In this document: piece after piece, positions 17,361 to 25,397 of the stretch
How the letters are laid out: the number at the start of each line of letters is the position of its first letter
How positions within the stretch are numbered: position 1 is the stretch's first letter
Assembly (NCBI RefSeq): GCF_900491745.1
Contig: NZ_UETR01000005.1
Span: 62,001 to 126,000 of the forward strand
DNA length: 64,000 nucleotides
Source: Amarolinea aalborgensis
GTDB lineage: Bacteria > Chloroflexota > Anaerolineae > SSC4 > Amarolineaceae
Direction of reading: 5' to 3'
Program-made: the position numbers and the translations under genes
Notes under the pieces: model-generated
Database searches by the model: none
Told to the model about the DNA's origin: nothing
What the model saw: only the letters and a program-made list of their open reading frames with translations

Positions 17361-18959
17361 TCACATCCCCCAGACGACAATCTCGTGGCCTTGCCAGGAC
17401 TCCACGCGGCGGAAGATGCGCTTCTCCCAATTCGACGCCAGCACATGATCAAAGATCACCAGGTGCCCCGCCTGCGCGTCACAGCGATCCATGTAGGCCC
17501 ATGTCTGCGCCAAGCCGTCAACCACGGTTTTTTCCAGCGACTTACGTCGTAGTTTCGTCTCGATAACCACCCGCTGCACCGATCGCGGCGTTCCTTGGCC
17601 GTACGGCCACAGAATCAATAAATCGGTGCGTCCCCGACCGAGACCGTACTCACGCTCGATGCGCCCCCCGCCGTTGATGATGCGCTGCAAAAATGCCTGC
17701 AGCAGCTGCTGCGGCCCGACCTCTTGATAGTTGAAACGCTCCACCCAGTGCTCGCTGTGCTCACGAAAGAACTGCTGAAAGGCCGTCAGCAGCTTCTCCA
17801 CATCCAGACGCCCATCATCGCCCACATACCAAGCCGGCTGCACTAACGTCTCGAAGTTGGTCTGATCGAGCTGGTTGAGCGTGCGCGGGATGATCTCGTG
17901 GTAAATGGGATTGGCAACCTGTAGCCCCTGCGCCGTCCGTCGCACCAGTCCCAAATCAAGCACGTACTGGATATCATCATCCTTCGCTGACCGTGCGAGG
18001 TTCTTCCCCAAGAGCATGGGAAGCAGAACGCGCTGCACGCGTTGTTCCTGCAATTTGTCCGCCAGTTGATCGAGATGTGTTTCGCGACGCAAGATCAGGG
18101 CTTCTTTTGCCTCCATCATCATTTCCGCGCGAATCGTTACCCCCCGGTCACGACCGGTCGGCATACGGAAACAAACTTCATAGCCCAGTGCATTGACCAA
18201 CCACGGCTGCCCTTGCGTCAGTTCCCACACCAGCGCCAGCGATTGCGGCTCGAACGCCTGCCCAGTTTCCTCCGTATGCTGTGCGAAGAGCGTCTTTACA
18301 TCGGCCTCGGTAAAATCGCCCAGCCGCAGCGACTCCGCCTTGATATTGAACGCACTGCCGCCCGTGATGATCGTCTGACTCTGTTCGCTGTGGATCCGAT
18401 AGTCCCGCACATCCCGCACGCCGCACAACACAACGCTCTGCGGAAAACCGCCAGGTCGCTTGTAGTAGCCAGCGCGTAATTGTCGCAAGACCGAAATCAG
18501 GGTATCGCCCACCAGCGAATCTATTTCATCCACCAGGAGTACGAGCGGCTTGGCAGCGTGTGCGGCCCATCGCGTCAGGGTCTCCTCTAGCGCGGCAAAC
18601 TCACCGCTCTCGGCCATGATCTCAGGCCATGCCTCAGCCGGAAAAGCATCATCAAGCGTCGTGCGTGCGGCGGAACCAAGTCCGTAAAGAATGGCCTGCA
18701 TGCCCTTGGCCACGTTTTCGCGCGCAGCCTGCGCATTCTCTACATTCGTATAGACGCAGTGAAACGCACCGCCCTGGTTGAGATAATCCCGTAACGCCAG
18801 CAGGAGTGTCGTCTTACCCACCTGGCGCGGGGCATGGAGGACAAAATACTTTTGCTGCTGAATCAGCATCAGTACGTCTTCCAGATTGATCCGCTCTAGG
18901 GACGGGAGACAGTAGTGTAGGTCACGCCGCACTGGCCCCGCCGTGTTGAAAAAACGCAT
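17361..18959 (-). CDS. AAA-like ATPase with C-terminal PD-(D/E)XK nuclease-like domain
   Basis: A 532-residue protein. The N-terminal ATPase has Walker A APRQVGKTT (about residues 44-52), Walker B VLLVDEIDSL and a long AAA-like lid region. The C-terminal 120 residues carry GRGRTDLLILWP and VVIETKLRR, the D...ExK signature of the PD-(D/E)XK fold found in the AAA-like/DUF-nuclease family. These proteins are common in Chloroflexota, cyanobacteria and Bacteroidota and are often suspected to be mobile or defence related; activity is unproven. ATG 18959 follows a GGGAGCGGG stretch. It is immediately upstream of the hydrolase-ligase fusion on the same strand, with no gap. Confidence 0.85.
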   Translation of the reverse strand: MRFFNTAGPVRRDLHYCLPSLERINLEDVLMLIQQQKYFVLHAPRQVGKTTLLLALRDYLNQGGAFHCVYTNVENAQAARENVAKGMQAILYGLGSAARTTLDDAFPAEAWPEIMAESGEFAALEETLTRWAAHAAKPLVLLVDEIDSLVGDTLISVLRQLRAGYYKRPGGFPQSVVLCGVRDVRDYRIHSEQSQTIITGGSAFNIKAESLRLGDFTEADVKTLFAQHTEETGQAFEPQSLALVWELTQGQPWLVNALGYEVCFRMPTGRDRGVTIRAEMMMEAKEALILRRETHLDQLADKLQEQRVQRVLLPMLLGKNLARSAKDDDIQYVLDLGLVRRTAQGLQVANPIYHEIIPRTLNQLDQTNFETLVQPAWYVGDDGRLDVEKLLTAFQQFFREHSEHWVERFNYQEVGPQQLLQAFLQRIINGGGRIEREYGLGRGRTDLLILWPYGQGTPRSVQRVVIETKLRRKSLEKTVVDGLAQTWAYMDRCDAQAGHLVIFDHVLASNWEKRIFRRVESWQGHEIVVWGM

Positions 18960-19010
18960 GATCCCGCTCCCCGTCTTGTGGCTCCGTGATGTGTATTATA
19001 GCATTGCGAT

Positions 19011-19150
19011 TCCGAATTCTGAATTACGAACGCCTCAGCCTTCAACCTGCATCCCTTTGCACTCTGCACTCTGCACTTTGTACTCTACGCTCTGCACTCC
19101 CATTCCCCATTCATCCTTCAGCATTCCACATTCATCATTCATCGTTCCAT
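19011..19150. repeat. Heptamer-type short repeat array H4
   Basis: TGCACTC, TGCACTC, TGCACTT, TGTACTC, TACGCTC, TGCACTC is followed by TTCAGCA, TTCCACA, TTCATCA, TTCATCG, TTCCATC. It is the longest intergenic array here and fills the space upstream of the promoter at 19169. Confidence 0.75.
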
Positions 19151-19168
19151 CTTCACTCCTCCCCTCAC

Positions 19169-19197
19169 TTGGCAGCCCTACGCATCTCGGTTATAAT
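19169..19197 (+). promoter_or_regulatory. Sigma70-like promoter TTGGCA-N17-TATAAT giving a near-leaderless mRNA
   Basis: The -35 TTGGCA is at 19169-19174 and the -10 TATAAT at 19192-19197, with a 17-bp spacer. Transcription should start near 19204, only about 3 nt before the ATG at 19207. No Shine-Dalgarno is present, so translation is probably leaderless. Confidence 0.8.
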
Positions 19198-19206
19198 CTC
19201 GCCGCT

Positions 19207-20682
19207 ATGAGCGAATCATCACGCCTGCCCACCCACGGAAGTACAAAAGAGGCCATTCTGGCGCGCATGGCGTCGTTGCGCGACCATGATGTGAACTGGC
19301 GCGCAGGTCGGGCCTGGAGCCTCGTCTTCAGCGCGGGCGATGAGGTCAGCGAACTGCTGCAGGCGGCGTACACGATGTTTTTCGCCGAGAATGGTCTCAA
19401 CCCCACCGCGTTTCCCAGCCTGCGCCGCTTCGAAACCGATGTCGTGGCGATGACCGCCAGCCTGCTCGGCAGCCAGGCCGCGACCGAGGAGATTGTGGGC
19501 AACATGACCTCCGGCGGCACGGAAAGCCTGCTGTTAGCCGTCAAGACGGCACGCGACTGGGCGCGCATCCAACGGCCAGCCATCCGCACACCGGAGATGG
19601 TGCTGCCGGTCACCGCGCATCCCGCGCTGGACAAAGCCGGCCATTACTTCGGCGTGCGGCCAATTCATGTCCCGGTGACAGATGACTTCCGCGCCGACGT
19701 GGCAGCCATGACCGCGGCCATCACCCCGAACACCATTCTCCTGGTCGGTTCGGCCCCCTCGTATCCGCAAGGCGTGGTTGATCCCATCGCAGCGCTGGCG
19801 CAGGCTGCGCAAGCCCGCGGCGTGCTGCTGCACGTGGACGCGTGCGTGGGCGGCATGATGCTGCCCTTCGCCCGCCGGCTGGGCTATCCCATCCCGCCGT
19901 TCGATTTCAGCGTGCCTGGCGTCACCTCGCTTTCCGTGGACCTGCACAAGTACGGTTACGCGGCCAAAGGAGCCTCGGTGATCCTCTACCGCGGCCCGGA
20001 CCTGCGTCGCTGCCAGTTCTTTGTGCAAACCAGTTGGCCGGGCGGCATCTACCCGTCGCCCACCATGACCGGCACGCGCCCCGGCGGCGCCATCGCCGCG
20101 GCGTGGGCTGTCATGAACTACCTGGGCGAAGCCGGCTACATGAACCTGGCAGCCCAGGTGCTGGCGACAGCCGATAAACTGAAAAAAGCCATTGACGCCA
20201 TGCCCGGCCTGCATGTGCTGGGCCGACCAGACATGAGCGTCCTCGCGATCGGCTCCGAGCGTCTTGACATCTACGCCATCGGCGATGAGCTGACGCAGGC
20301 CGGCTGGCACCTCGATCGCCAGCAGTCGCCGCCCAGCCTGCACATGACCGTCAACATGGCGCACGTCGCCGTGGCCGATCAGTTCCTGCACGACCTGGCT
20401 CGGGCCGTGCAGCGGGTCAGCCGGCCGAACGCCCGGCGTCGCCTGGCCGCCGGCGGACTGCGCATGGCGCAGAGGGTTATTCATGCCCTGCCGCCGCGGG
20501 TTGTGACGCGCCTGACAAGCGCCGCCTCGCGCGCGTTGGGTCAAGGCAGCGGTCTGCCGGGACGCACGGCGCCGATGTACGGCTTGATCGGCGCATTGCC
20601 CAGCCAGGACAATGTGGATGACCTGGCGCTTGACTTGCTTGACCAACTGACGCGCCCGAATCTCGCATCCCAAACCAATTGA
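19207..20682 (+). CDS. PLP-dependent decarboxylase, sphingosine-1-phosphate-lyase-like
   Basis: A 491-residue group II PLP enzyme. SGGTESLLLAVKTARD is the phosphate-binding segment. HVDACVGGMMLPFA contains the PLP-contacting Asp. SVDLHKYGYAAKGAS carries the Schiff-base Lys248 in the HKYG context typical of sphingosine-1-phosphate lyases and related aspartate/glutamate decarboxylases. SPL cleaves phosphorylated long-chain bases; bacterial homologues may act on other amines. The start at 19207 matches the domain start and the promoter; the longer open frame runs through a repeat array. It sits just before the exopolysaccharide genes on the same strand, 9 nt ahead of the next gene. True substrate unknown. 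Confidence 0.9.
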   Translation: MSESSRLPTHGSTKEAILARMASLRDHDVNWRAGRAWSLVFSAGDEVSELLQAAYTMFFAENGLNPTAFPSLRRFETDVVAMTASLLGSQAATEEIVGNMTSGGTESLLLAVKTARDWARIQRPAIRTPEMVLPVTAHPALDKAGHYFGVRPIHVPVTDDFRADVAAMTAAITPNTILLVGSAPSYPQGVVDPIAALAQAAQARGVLLHVDACVGGMMLPFARRLGYPIPPFDFSVPGVTSLSVDLHKYGYAAKGASVILYRGPDLRRCQFFVQTSWPGGIYPSPTMTGTRPGGAIAAAWAVMNYLGEAGYMNLAAQVLATADKLKKAIDAMPGLHVLGRPDMSVLAIGSERLDIYAIGDELTQAGWHLDRQQSPPSLHMTVNMAHVAVADQFLHDLARAVQRVSRPNARRRLAAGGLRMAQRVIHALPPRVVTRLTSAASRALGQGSGLPGRTAPMYGLIGALPSQDNVDDLALDLLDQLTRPNLASQTN

Positions 20683-20691
20683 AAGAGTCCC

Positions 20692-22194
20692 GTGCCTGAT
20701 TTCATTTTTTACGCCCATTTTCTGCGCCGCTGGGCCTGGCTGCTTGTCGTCATGCCGTTGCTATACGGCCTGGTTGCCTTTGGCTTGAGTCAGCGCCTGA
20801 CGCCTGTCTACCAGGCCCAGGCCATGCTCCAGGTCAGTCCGGCGAATCCCAACAGCGCCGACATCAGCGCCATTGCGGCCAGCGAGCGCCTGGCCGCGAC
20901 CTATGCGCAGATCATCGTGCAGCCCGCGACCTTGGAGGCCACGGCCGCCCGCGTCGGTCTGCAGACCGATGCGGGGGCATGGCCGTTCACAGTCACCGCC
21001 GAGCCCATCCGCGAGACGCAGTTGATTCGCCTGCGCGTCGAAGGCCCTTCGCCAACCGCGGCGACGCAGGTGGCCGATGCCGTCGCGCAAACCTTCATCG
21101 AGGCCAACCGTTCGCGCCAGGTTGCGCGTTTTTCCGCATCCAAGACCAACCTGGAGCAGCAGATGGCCGCGCTGGAGACGCAGATCAAACAGGAGGAAGC
21201 CAGCGGCGCCAACGCCGATGTGTTGTCGCGTTTGCGCCAATCGTTGAGCGCGCTGACCGCCACCTACGAGTCTGTGCGCCTGGCTGAAGCGCAGGCCACG
21301 GATAACGTGACCCTTGTCCAGCCGGCGCGTGCCTCCGCACAGGCGCTGCGCCCCCGCCCGCTGTTCAACGCGCTCGCCGCCGCCGTGATGGGCCTGGCGA
21401 TGGCGCTGGCCGCGGCCCTGCTGCTCGAAGCGTTGGATGACCGGCTCAACACCACGGAGCGCGTCAGCGCCGCCACGGCGCTGCCGGTCCTGGCCAGCGT
21501 GGGGCGCAGCCAGAGCCTGAACCCTGGCAGCCTCGTGATCACCCAGGCGCCGCACACGGCCGCGGCCGAAGCCTACCGCATGTTGCGCGCCAACCTGCGC
21601 TTTGCCAGCCTCGATCGGCCGCTGCATACGTTCAGTGTGGTCAGCGCAGAGCCAGGCGAGGGCAAGACCACCACGGCCGCCAACCTGGCCGCAGCCCTGG
21701 CGCAGGCGGGCCATCGCGTCATCCTGGTAGATGCTGATCTGCGCCGCCCGCGGCTGCACACTCTCTTTGGCGTCAGCAACAACCTCGGCCTGACCACGGC
21801 GCTGCTGCCCGATGGCGACCCGTTGGCGACGCATTTGCAGACCACGACCGTGCCTGGCCTGCGGCTGCTGACCAGCGGGCCGCAGCCGCCCAATCCAGCC
21901 GAGTTGGTTGGCTCCGAGCGTATGACTGCTCTCCTGGCGGAAATGAACACGCTGGCCGATTGGGTTGTGCTGGACACCCCGCCGGTGCTGGCGGTGGCGG
22001 ATGCCGCGCTGCTGGCGCACGCCAGTGATGCGACTCTGCTGGTGGTGGATGCGCAAAGCACGCGGCGCCGATCCGCGCAGCGCGCCGTCGCCCTGCTGAC
22101 CGCAGCCGGCGCCCATGTCGTGGGCGCCGTGCTCAATCGGCTGCCGCTGCCCACCGGGACCTACGGACAGTATTACGGCCCAACCCCCTCCTGA
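20692..22194 (+). CDS. Wzz-type chain-length regulator fused to BY-type tyrosine kinase
   Basis: A 500-residue inner-membrane polysaccharide co-polymerase. Wzz domain: first membrane segment WAWLLVVMPLLYGLVAFGL, extracytoplasmic loop with predicted coiled coil (about 140-200), second membrane segment about 225-245. Kinase domain: Walker A GEGKTTT with Lys325, Walker A' VDADLRRPRL, Walker B WVVLDTPP. Such proteins set polymer chain length and autophosphorylate on a Tyr-rich tail. The tail here is short (TYGQYYG). The start is GTG at 20692 with GAAAGAG upstream. It is the first of a tight run of exopolysaccharide genes. Confidence 0.92.
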   Translation: MPDFIFYAHFLRRWAWLLVVMPLLYGLVAFGLSQRLTPVYQAQAMLQVSPANPNSADISAIAASERLAATYAQIIVQPATLEATAARVGLQTDAGAWPFTVTAEPIRETQLIRLRVEGPSPTAATQVADAVAQTFIEANRSRQVARFSASKTNLEQQMAALETQIKQEEASGANADVLSRLRQSLSALTATYESVRLAEAQATDNVTLVQPARASAQALRPRPLFNALAAAVMGLAMALAAALLLEALDDRLNTTERVSAATALPVLASVGRSQSLNPGSLVITQAPHTAAAEAYRMLRANLRFASLDRPLHTFSVVSAEPGEGKTTTAANLAAALAQAGHRVILVDADLRRPRLHTLFGVSNNLGLTTALLPDGDPLATHLQTTTVPGLRLLTSGPQPPNPAELVGSERMTALLAEMNTLADWVVLDTPPVLAVADAALLAHASDATLLVVDAQSTRRRSAQRAVALLTAAGAHVVGAVLNRLPLPTGTYGQYYGPTPS

Positions 22195-22209
22195 CCCTCA
22201 CGCGAAAAG

Positions 22210-23679
22210 GTGACTGTGCAGTTTATCAAACGCCCAATCCAAGACTCCCCGCGGCGACAGTCTGGCCTTCGGCGTATGCCCTGGCTATCACCGGCCCTGG
22301 CTAACGCGCTCGTCTATGCGCTGCTGGCGCTGGCAAGCCTGCCGGCTGCGGGACTGCTGGCCTGGCTTGGCCCGCGATGGGTATTGGCGGGTGCGGCCGC
22401 AGCCCTGGGGCTGACGATTGTGGTGTTGACCTGGCCGGCGTCTGGCTTGTGGGTGCTCATCCTGGCCGCGGGCGCCAACCGCTATGAACTGGCCATCGGC
22501 GGCCTCAGCGTCTACGCTGAATACCTGGCCCTCGTTGTGGTTAGCGCACTGCTGGCTTTTGATGTTCTGACCGGGCGCCGGCGCTGGCGCTGGCCGCCAA
22601 CCCTGTGGCCGCTGCTCGCCTGGCTGGTCTGCGGCCTGGTCGCCTCGCTGATGCACGCGCCCGACACCCTGAACAGCCTCGCACTGTGGACCAAACTGAT
22701 TATCGTCGTCAGTATCTACCTTGTCACCGTCAACCTGGCGCAGACCCGCGTCGCGCAAGCGGTGTGGGTGCAGATGCTGGTCGGCGCAGGGGTGGCCGCA
22801 TTTGGCCTGCTGACGGTCGTTGCCTGGCAGCGCTTCCACCTCGACCTGGGCGTCGTTTTCAAGACCGATGGCGGCATCGTTCCCACTGGCAGCCAGTGGG
22901 AACCCAACATTTTTGGCTCTTACTGCCTGGCCGTGGCCCTATTGGCCTTGCCGCTCAGCCTGGCGACCCGGCCGCGGCGGTCGGCCCTCGTATCCTGGCT
23001 CGCCCTGATCTTGGGCCTGGGCGGCCTGATCGCCAGCCTGACGCGCACAGCGTGGATAGGATTTGCCGTGGCTGGCGCGTTGGGGCTGGCCGCATGGGCC
23101 TGGCGTCGTCCCTGGGTGGCCCTGGCCGCAGGTGCAGGCCTGGGTCTTGCCGGCATCTGCCTGGTTTCGATCCTCGGCTGGTCAGACCTGCGTTTTCTTC
23201 TGCCCCAGGTGGACTTGAGCAGCAGCGGCGCGTTGGCTCAGCGCCTGGCGACCTTTGCTAACCTCTCGACCGATGGCAATGTGTGGGTGCGGCAGCAGAT
23301 TCTGCGCCACGCGCTGAGCGTATGGCAGGAGCACCCCTGGATCGGCTGGGGCATTGGCGCCTACAGCCAGGTCTACTACTATCCAAACGCCAACGCCACG
23401 TCCTGGATTCCCAACCTGATCGTCCACCAACTGTACAACACCGGCATCCTCGGCCTCGGCTCCTTTCTGCTGGCGCTGGCGCTGGCGGGCTGGCGAGGCT
23501 TCCAGGCCTGGCGTCAGGCGCACGGCCGCGCCCGCGCCATGCTCGGCGGTTTGCTGCTGGCGTTGGTGGGTCTATTCGTCGCTTTTCAGGCTACGGAGGC
23601 TAGTTGGCTGGCCTACTTCTGGATCTACCTCGGGCTCTTGGAAGCGGCCGCGTCTCCTATCCTGGAGAAGGCTACGTGA
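22210..23679 (+). CDS. O-antigen ligase / polymerase family membrane protein
   Basis: A 489-residue protein with about 11-12 transmembrane segments and the Wzy/WaaL signature: GSQWEPNIFGSYCLAVALL, SLTRTAWIGF, HPWIGWGIGAYSQVYYYPN and LIVHQLYNTGILGLGSFLL. It polymerises or ligates lipid-linked oligosaccharides at the outer face of the membrane. The start is GTG at 22210 with AAAAGG just before. Its stop TGA overlaps the GTG of the next gene (GTGA at 23676-23679). It is a second ligase-type protein in the region besides the fusion at 14385. Confidence 0.9.
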   Translation: MTVQFIKRPIQDSPRRQSGLRRMPWLSPALANALVYALLALASLPAAGLLAWLGPRWVLAGAAAALGLTIVVLTWPASGLWVLILAAGANRYELAIGGLSVYAEYLALVVVSALLAFDVLTGRRRWRWPPTLWPLLAWLVCGLVASLMHAPDTLNSLALWTKLIIVVSIYLVTVNLAQTRVAQAVWVQMLVGAGVAAFGLLTVVAWQRFHLDLGVVFKTDGGIVPTGSQWEPNIFGSYCLAVALLALPLSLATRPRRSALVSWLALILGLGGLIASLTRTAWIGFAVAGALGLAAWAWRRPWVALAAGAGLGLAGICLVSILGWSDLRFLLPQVDLSSSGALAQRLATFANLSTDGNVWVRQQILRHALSVWQEHPWIGWGIGAYSQVYYYPNANATSWIPNLIVHQLYNTGILGLGSFLLALALAGWRGFQAWRQAHGRARAMLGGLLLALVGLFVAFQATEASWLAYFWIYLGLLEAAASPILEKAT

Positions 23680-25397
23680 AACCACCGGCGATTGAAATCG
23701 CGCCTGAGAGGCGTTCCGCCGGGCGTCCACCGGCGTGGACGCAGCGCAGCGCAGCGATCGCCCACACGGCGGCGATTGAAATCGCGCCTCAAGGGCGTTC
23801 CGCCGGGCGTCCACCTGCGTGGACGCGGTGCGACGCGGTGTTGCCCTTCATCCTCCTCCTGGCTGCATTCATGCGCAGCATTGGGTTGAATCGGGGTCTG
23901 TGGCTGGACGAAATCGCCAACGTGGGCGTGTTGACCCGTCCGGCCGTCATGGCCCTTTTCAATGTCGAGATCACCACGGCGCGGTCGCCGCTCTTCTTTG
24001 CGCTGTATCGGCCCTGGCTGGCCGCGGCAGGCGACAGCGCCGTGGCCGCGCGCTGGCCGGCGCTGCTGTGCGGGGTGCTGAGCGTGGCCTTGATTGGACG
24101 CCTGGGCCGGGCCTGGGCCGGGCCGCGTGCGGGCCTCGCCGCGGCGTTGCTGCTGGCCTTGAACCCGCTGCACATCTGGTACAGTCAGGAAGCATCGTTC
24201 TACACGCTGGTCAGCGCGCTGGCGTTGCTGGCGGTTTGGCAGGCCACATCTCCGACAAATGGCATGTCCCCGCGTCGCCTGCTGATTCTGGCGCTCAGTT
24301 TAGCGCTGCTCCTGGCCGCGTCGCTGTGGACGATCTTTCTCATCGCGGCGCTGGGCCTGTGGGTGCTGATCTGGCGGCGCGGTCAGAGCCACTCCTTCGT
24401 GACCGCGCTGGTTCTCGCTCTGCTGTTGAGCGCGCCCGCGCTGGCCGTCTACCTGCAAGGCGTGGTCGCTGGCTGGTCAACGCCGACCACCCGGCCGGGG
24501 CTGCCGCTGGCGCAAATGGCCTACTCGCTGCTCACCCTCAGTTGGGGCTTTGCGGCCGGCCCGCCGCCAGAAGCGCTGCGCCAGGCGCTGGCAGGCGGAA
24601 CGGGCTTACGCACGCTGGTAATCCAACATCTGCGCTGGCTGCTGCTGGCCGCGGCTCCGTGGATCATCCTTCCCCTCGTCGCGTTCCGCGCCCGGCTTTT
24701 CCCTCGCTCTCGCCTCCCGACACAATCCAATCTCCAATCTCCAATCTCCGGTCTCCGGTCTCCCATCTCCGGTCTCCCATCTCCGGTCTCCGGTCTCCGG
24801 TCTCGTCCCGACATGCCGACCCCCGCCTTCCCCGCATTGGTTCTGCTCTGGCTGGTCATCCCCCTGCTCGGCGCCAATCTGCTGACCTGGTGGGCGCAGA
24901 CGAACTTCAATGTCAGGTATGTTCTGTTTGCCCTCCCAGCGCTGCTCTTGGGAATCACGATGCAAGATCGGCGTTGGGTGGGCGTGGCGATTGCCCTGTC
25001 GGCCTTGTTTTGGCTGCGCGGCGTGAGCGATCCGGCCTTTGCGCAGGAGGACCTTCAGCAGCCGGCGCAGTTTCTGCAGGTCACGGTGCAGCCCGCGGAC
25101 ATTCTGCTCCTGCGCGCGCCAGAGGTCTACCTGCTGGCCCCGCTGGCCTTTTACGGCGCGCCGCCAACCGACGTCGTGTGGTACAATAGCGACACCGCGG
25201 CCAGCCAAACGCCCGTGGCCTTCATCGCTCAACAGACCGCCGGGCGCTGCCGCATTTGGCTTTGGTCCGCGCGTGCCTGGCTGGTTGATCAAAACGATGC
25301 GTTGCCGGCCGCTCTCACCGTGACCGCAGCGCCGGCTGCGAACTGGCGCTGGCCGGGCAGCGAACTGACGCTCTTTCAGCGTGCGCCATGCCCCTAG
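23676..25397 (+). CDS. GT39-like membrane glycosyltransferase carrying two inserted repeats
   Basis: A 573-residue polytopic protein of the dolichyl-phosphate-mannose/ArnT type. LNRGLWLDEIANVGVL holds the DE motif of the first extracytoplasmic loop, followed by NPLHIWYSQEASFYTL and about ten membrane segments. It should transfer a sugar from a polyprenyl phosphate donor. The start is GTG at 23676, overlapping the previous stop, with GGAGAAG 5 nt upstream. Residues about 4-50 are encoded by two copies of a 56-bp repeat with no similarity to the family. A run of 7-nt repeats (24731-24800) encodes a Ser/Pro/Gly/Leu loop. Both look like insertions. Confidence 0.87.
   Translation: MKPPAIEIAPERRSAGRPPAWTQRSAAIAHTAAIEIAPQGRSAGRPPAWTRCDAVLPFILLLAAFMRSIGLNRGLWLDEIANVGVLTRPAVMALFNVEITTARSPLFFALYRPWLAAAGDSAVAARWPALLCGVLSVALIGRLGRAWAGPRAGLAAALLLALNPLHIWYSQEASFYTLVSALALLAVWQATSPTNGMSPRRLLILALSLALLLAASLWTIFLIAALGLWVLIWRRGQSHSFVTALVLALLLSAPALAVYLQGVVAGWSTPTTRPGLPLAQMAYSLLTLSWGFAAGPPPEALRQALAGGTGLRTLVIQHLRWLLLAAAPWIILPLVAFRARLFPRSRLPTQSNLQSPISGLRSPISGLPSPVSGLRSRPDMPTPAFPALVLLWLVIPLLGANLLTWWAQTNFNVRYVLFALPALLLGITMQDRRWVGVAIALSALFWLRGVSDPAFAQEDLQQPAQFLQVTVQPADILLLRAPEVYLLAPLAFYGAPPTDVVWYNSDTAASQTPVAFIAQQTAGRCRIWLWSARAWLVDQNDALPAALTVTAAPAANWRWPGSELTLFQRAPCP
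23687..23826. repeat. Two 56-bp direct repeats inside the 5' end of a glycosyltransferase gene
   Basis: Copies at 23687-23742 and 23771-23826, offset by exactly 84 bp (28 codons, in frame). Each begins GGCGATTGAAATCGCGCC, has GGCGTTCCGCCGGGCG in the middle and ends with GCGTGGACGC. Both encode AIEIAP..RSAGRPPAWT. They lie right after the start codon. Confidence 0.85.
24724..24807. repeat. In-gene tandem heptamer array H7 (TCTCCNN x10)
   Basis: Ten contiguous TCTCCNN units at 24731-24800 (NN is AA, GG or CA), with degenerate units at both ends. Each 7-nt unit shifts the codon phase, so loss or gain of one unit would break the reading frame; three units make the 7-residue period SPISGLR. Confidence 0.85.
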
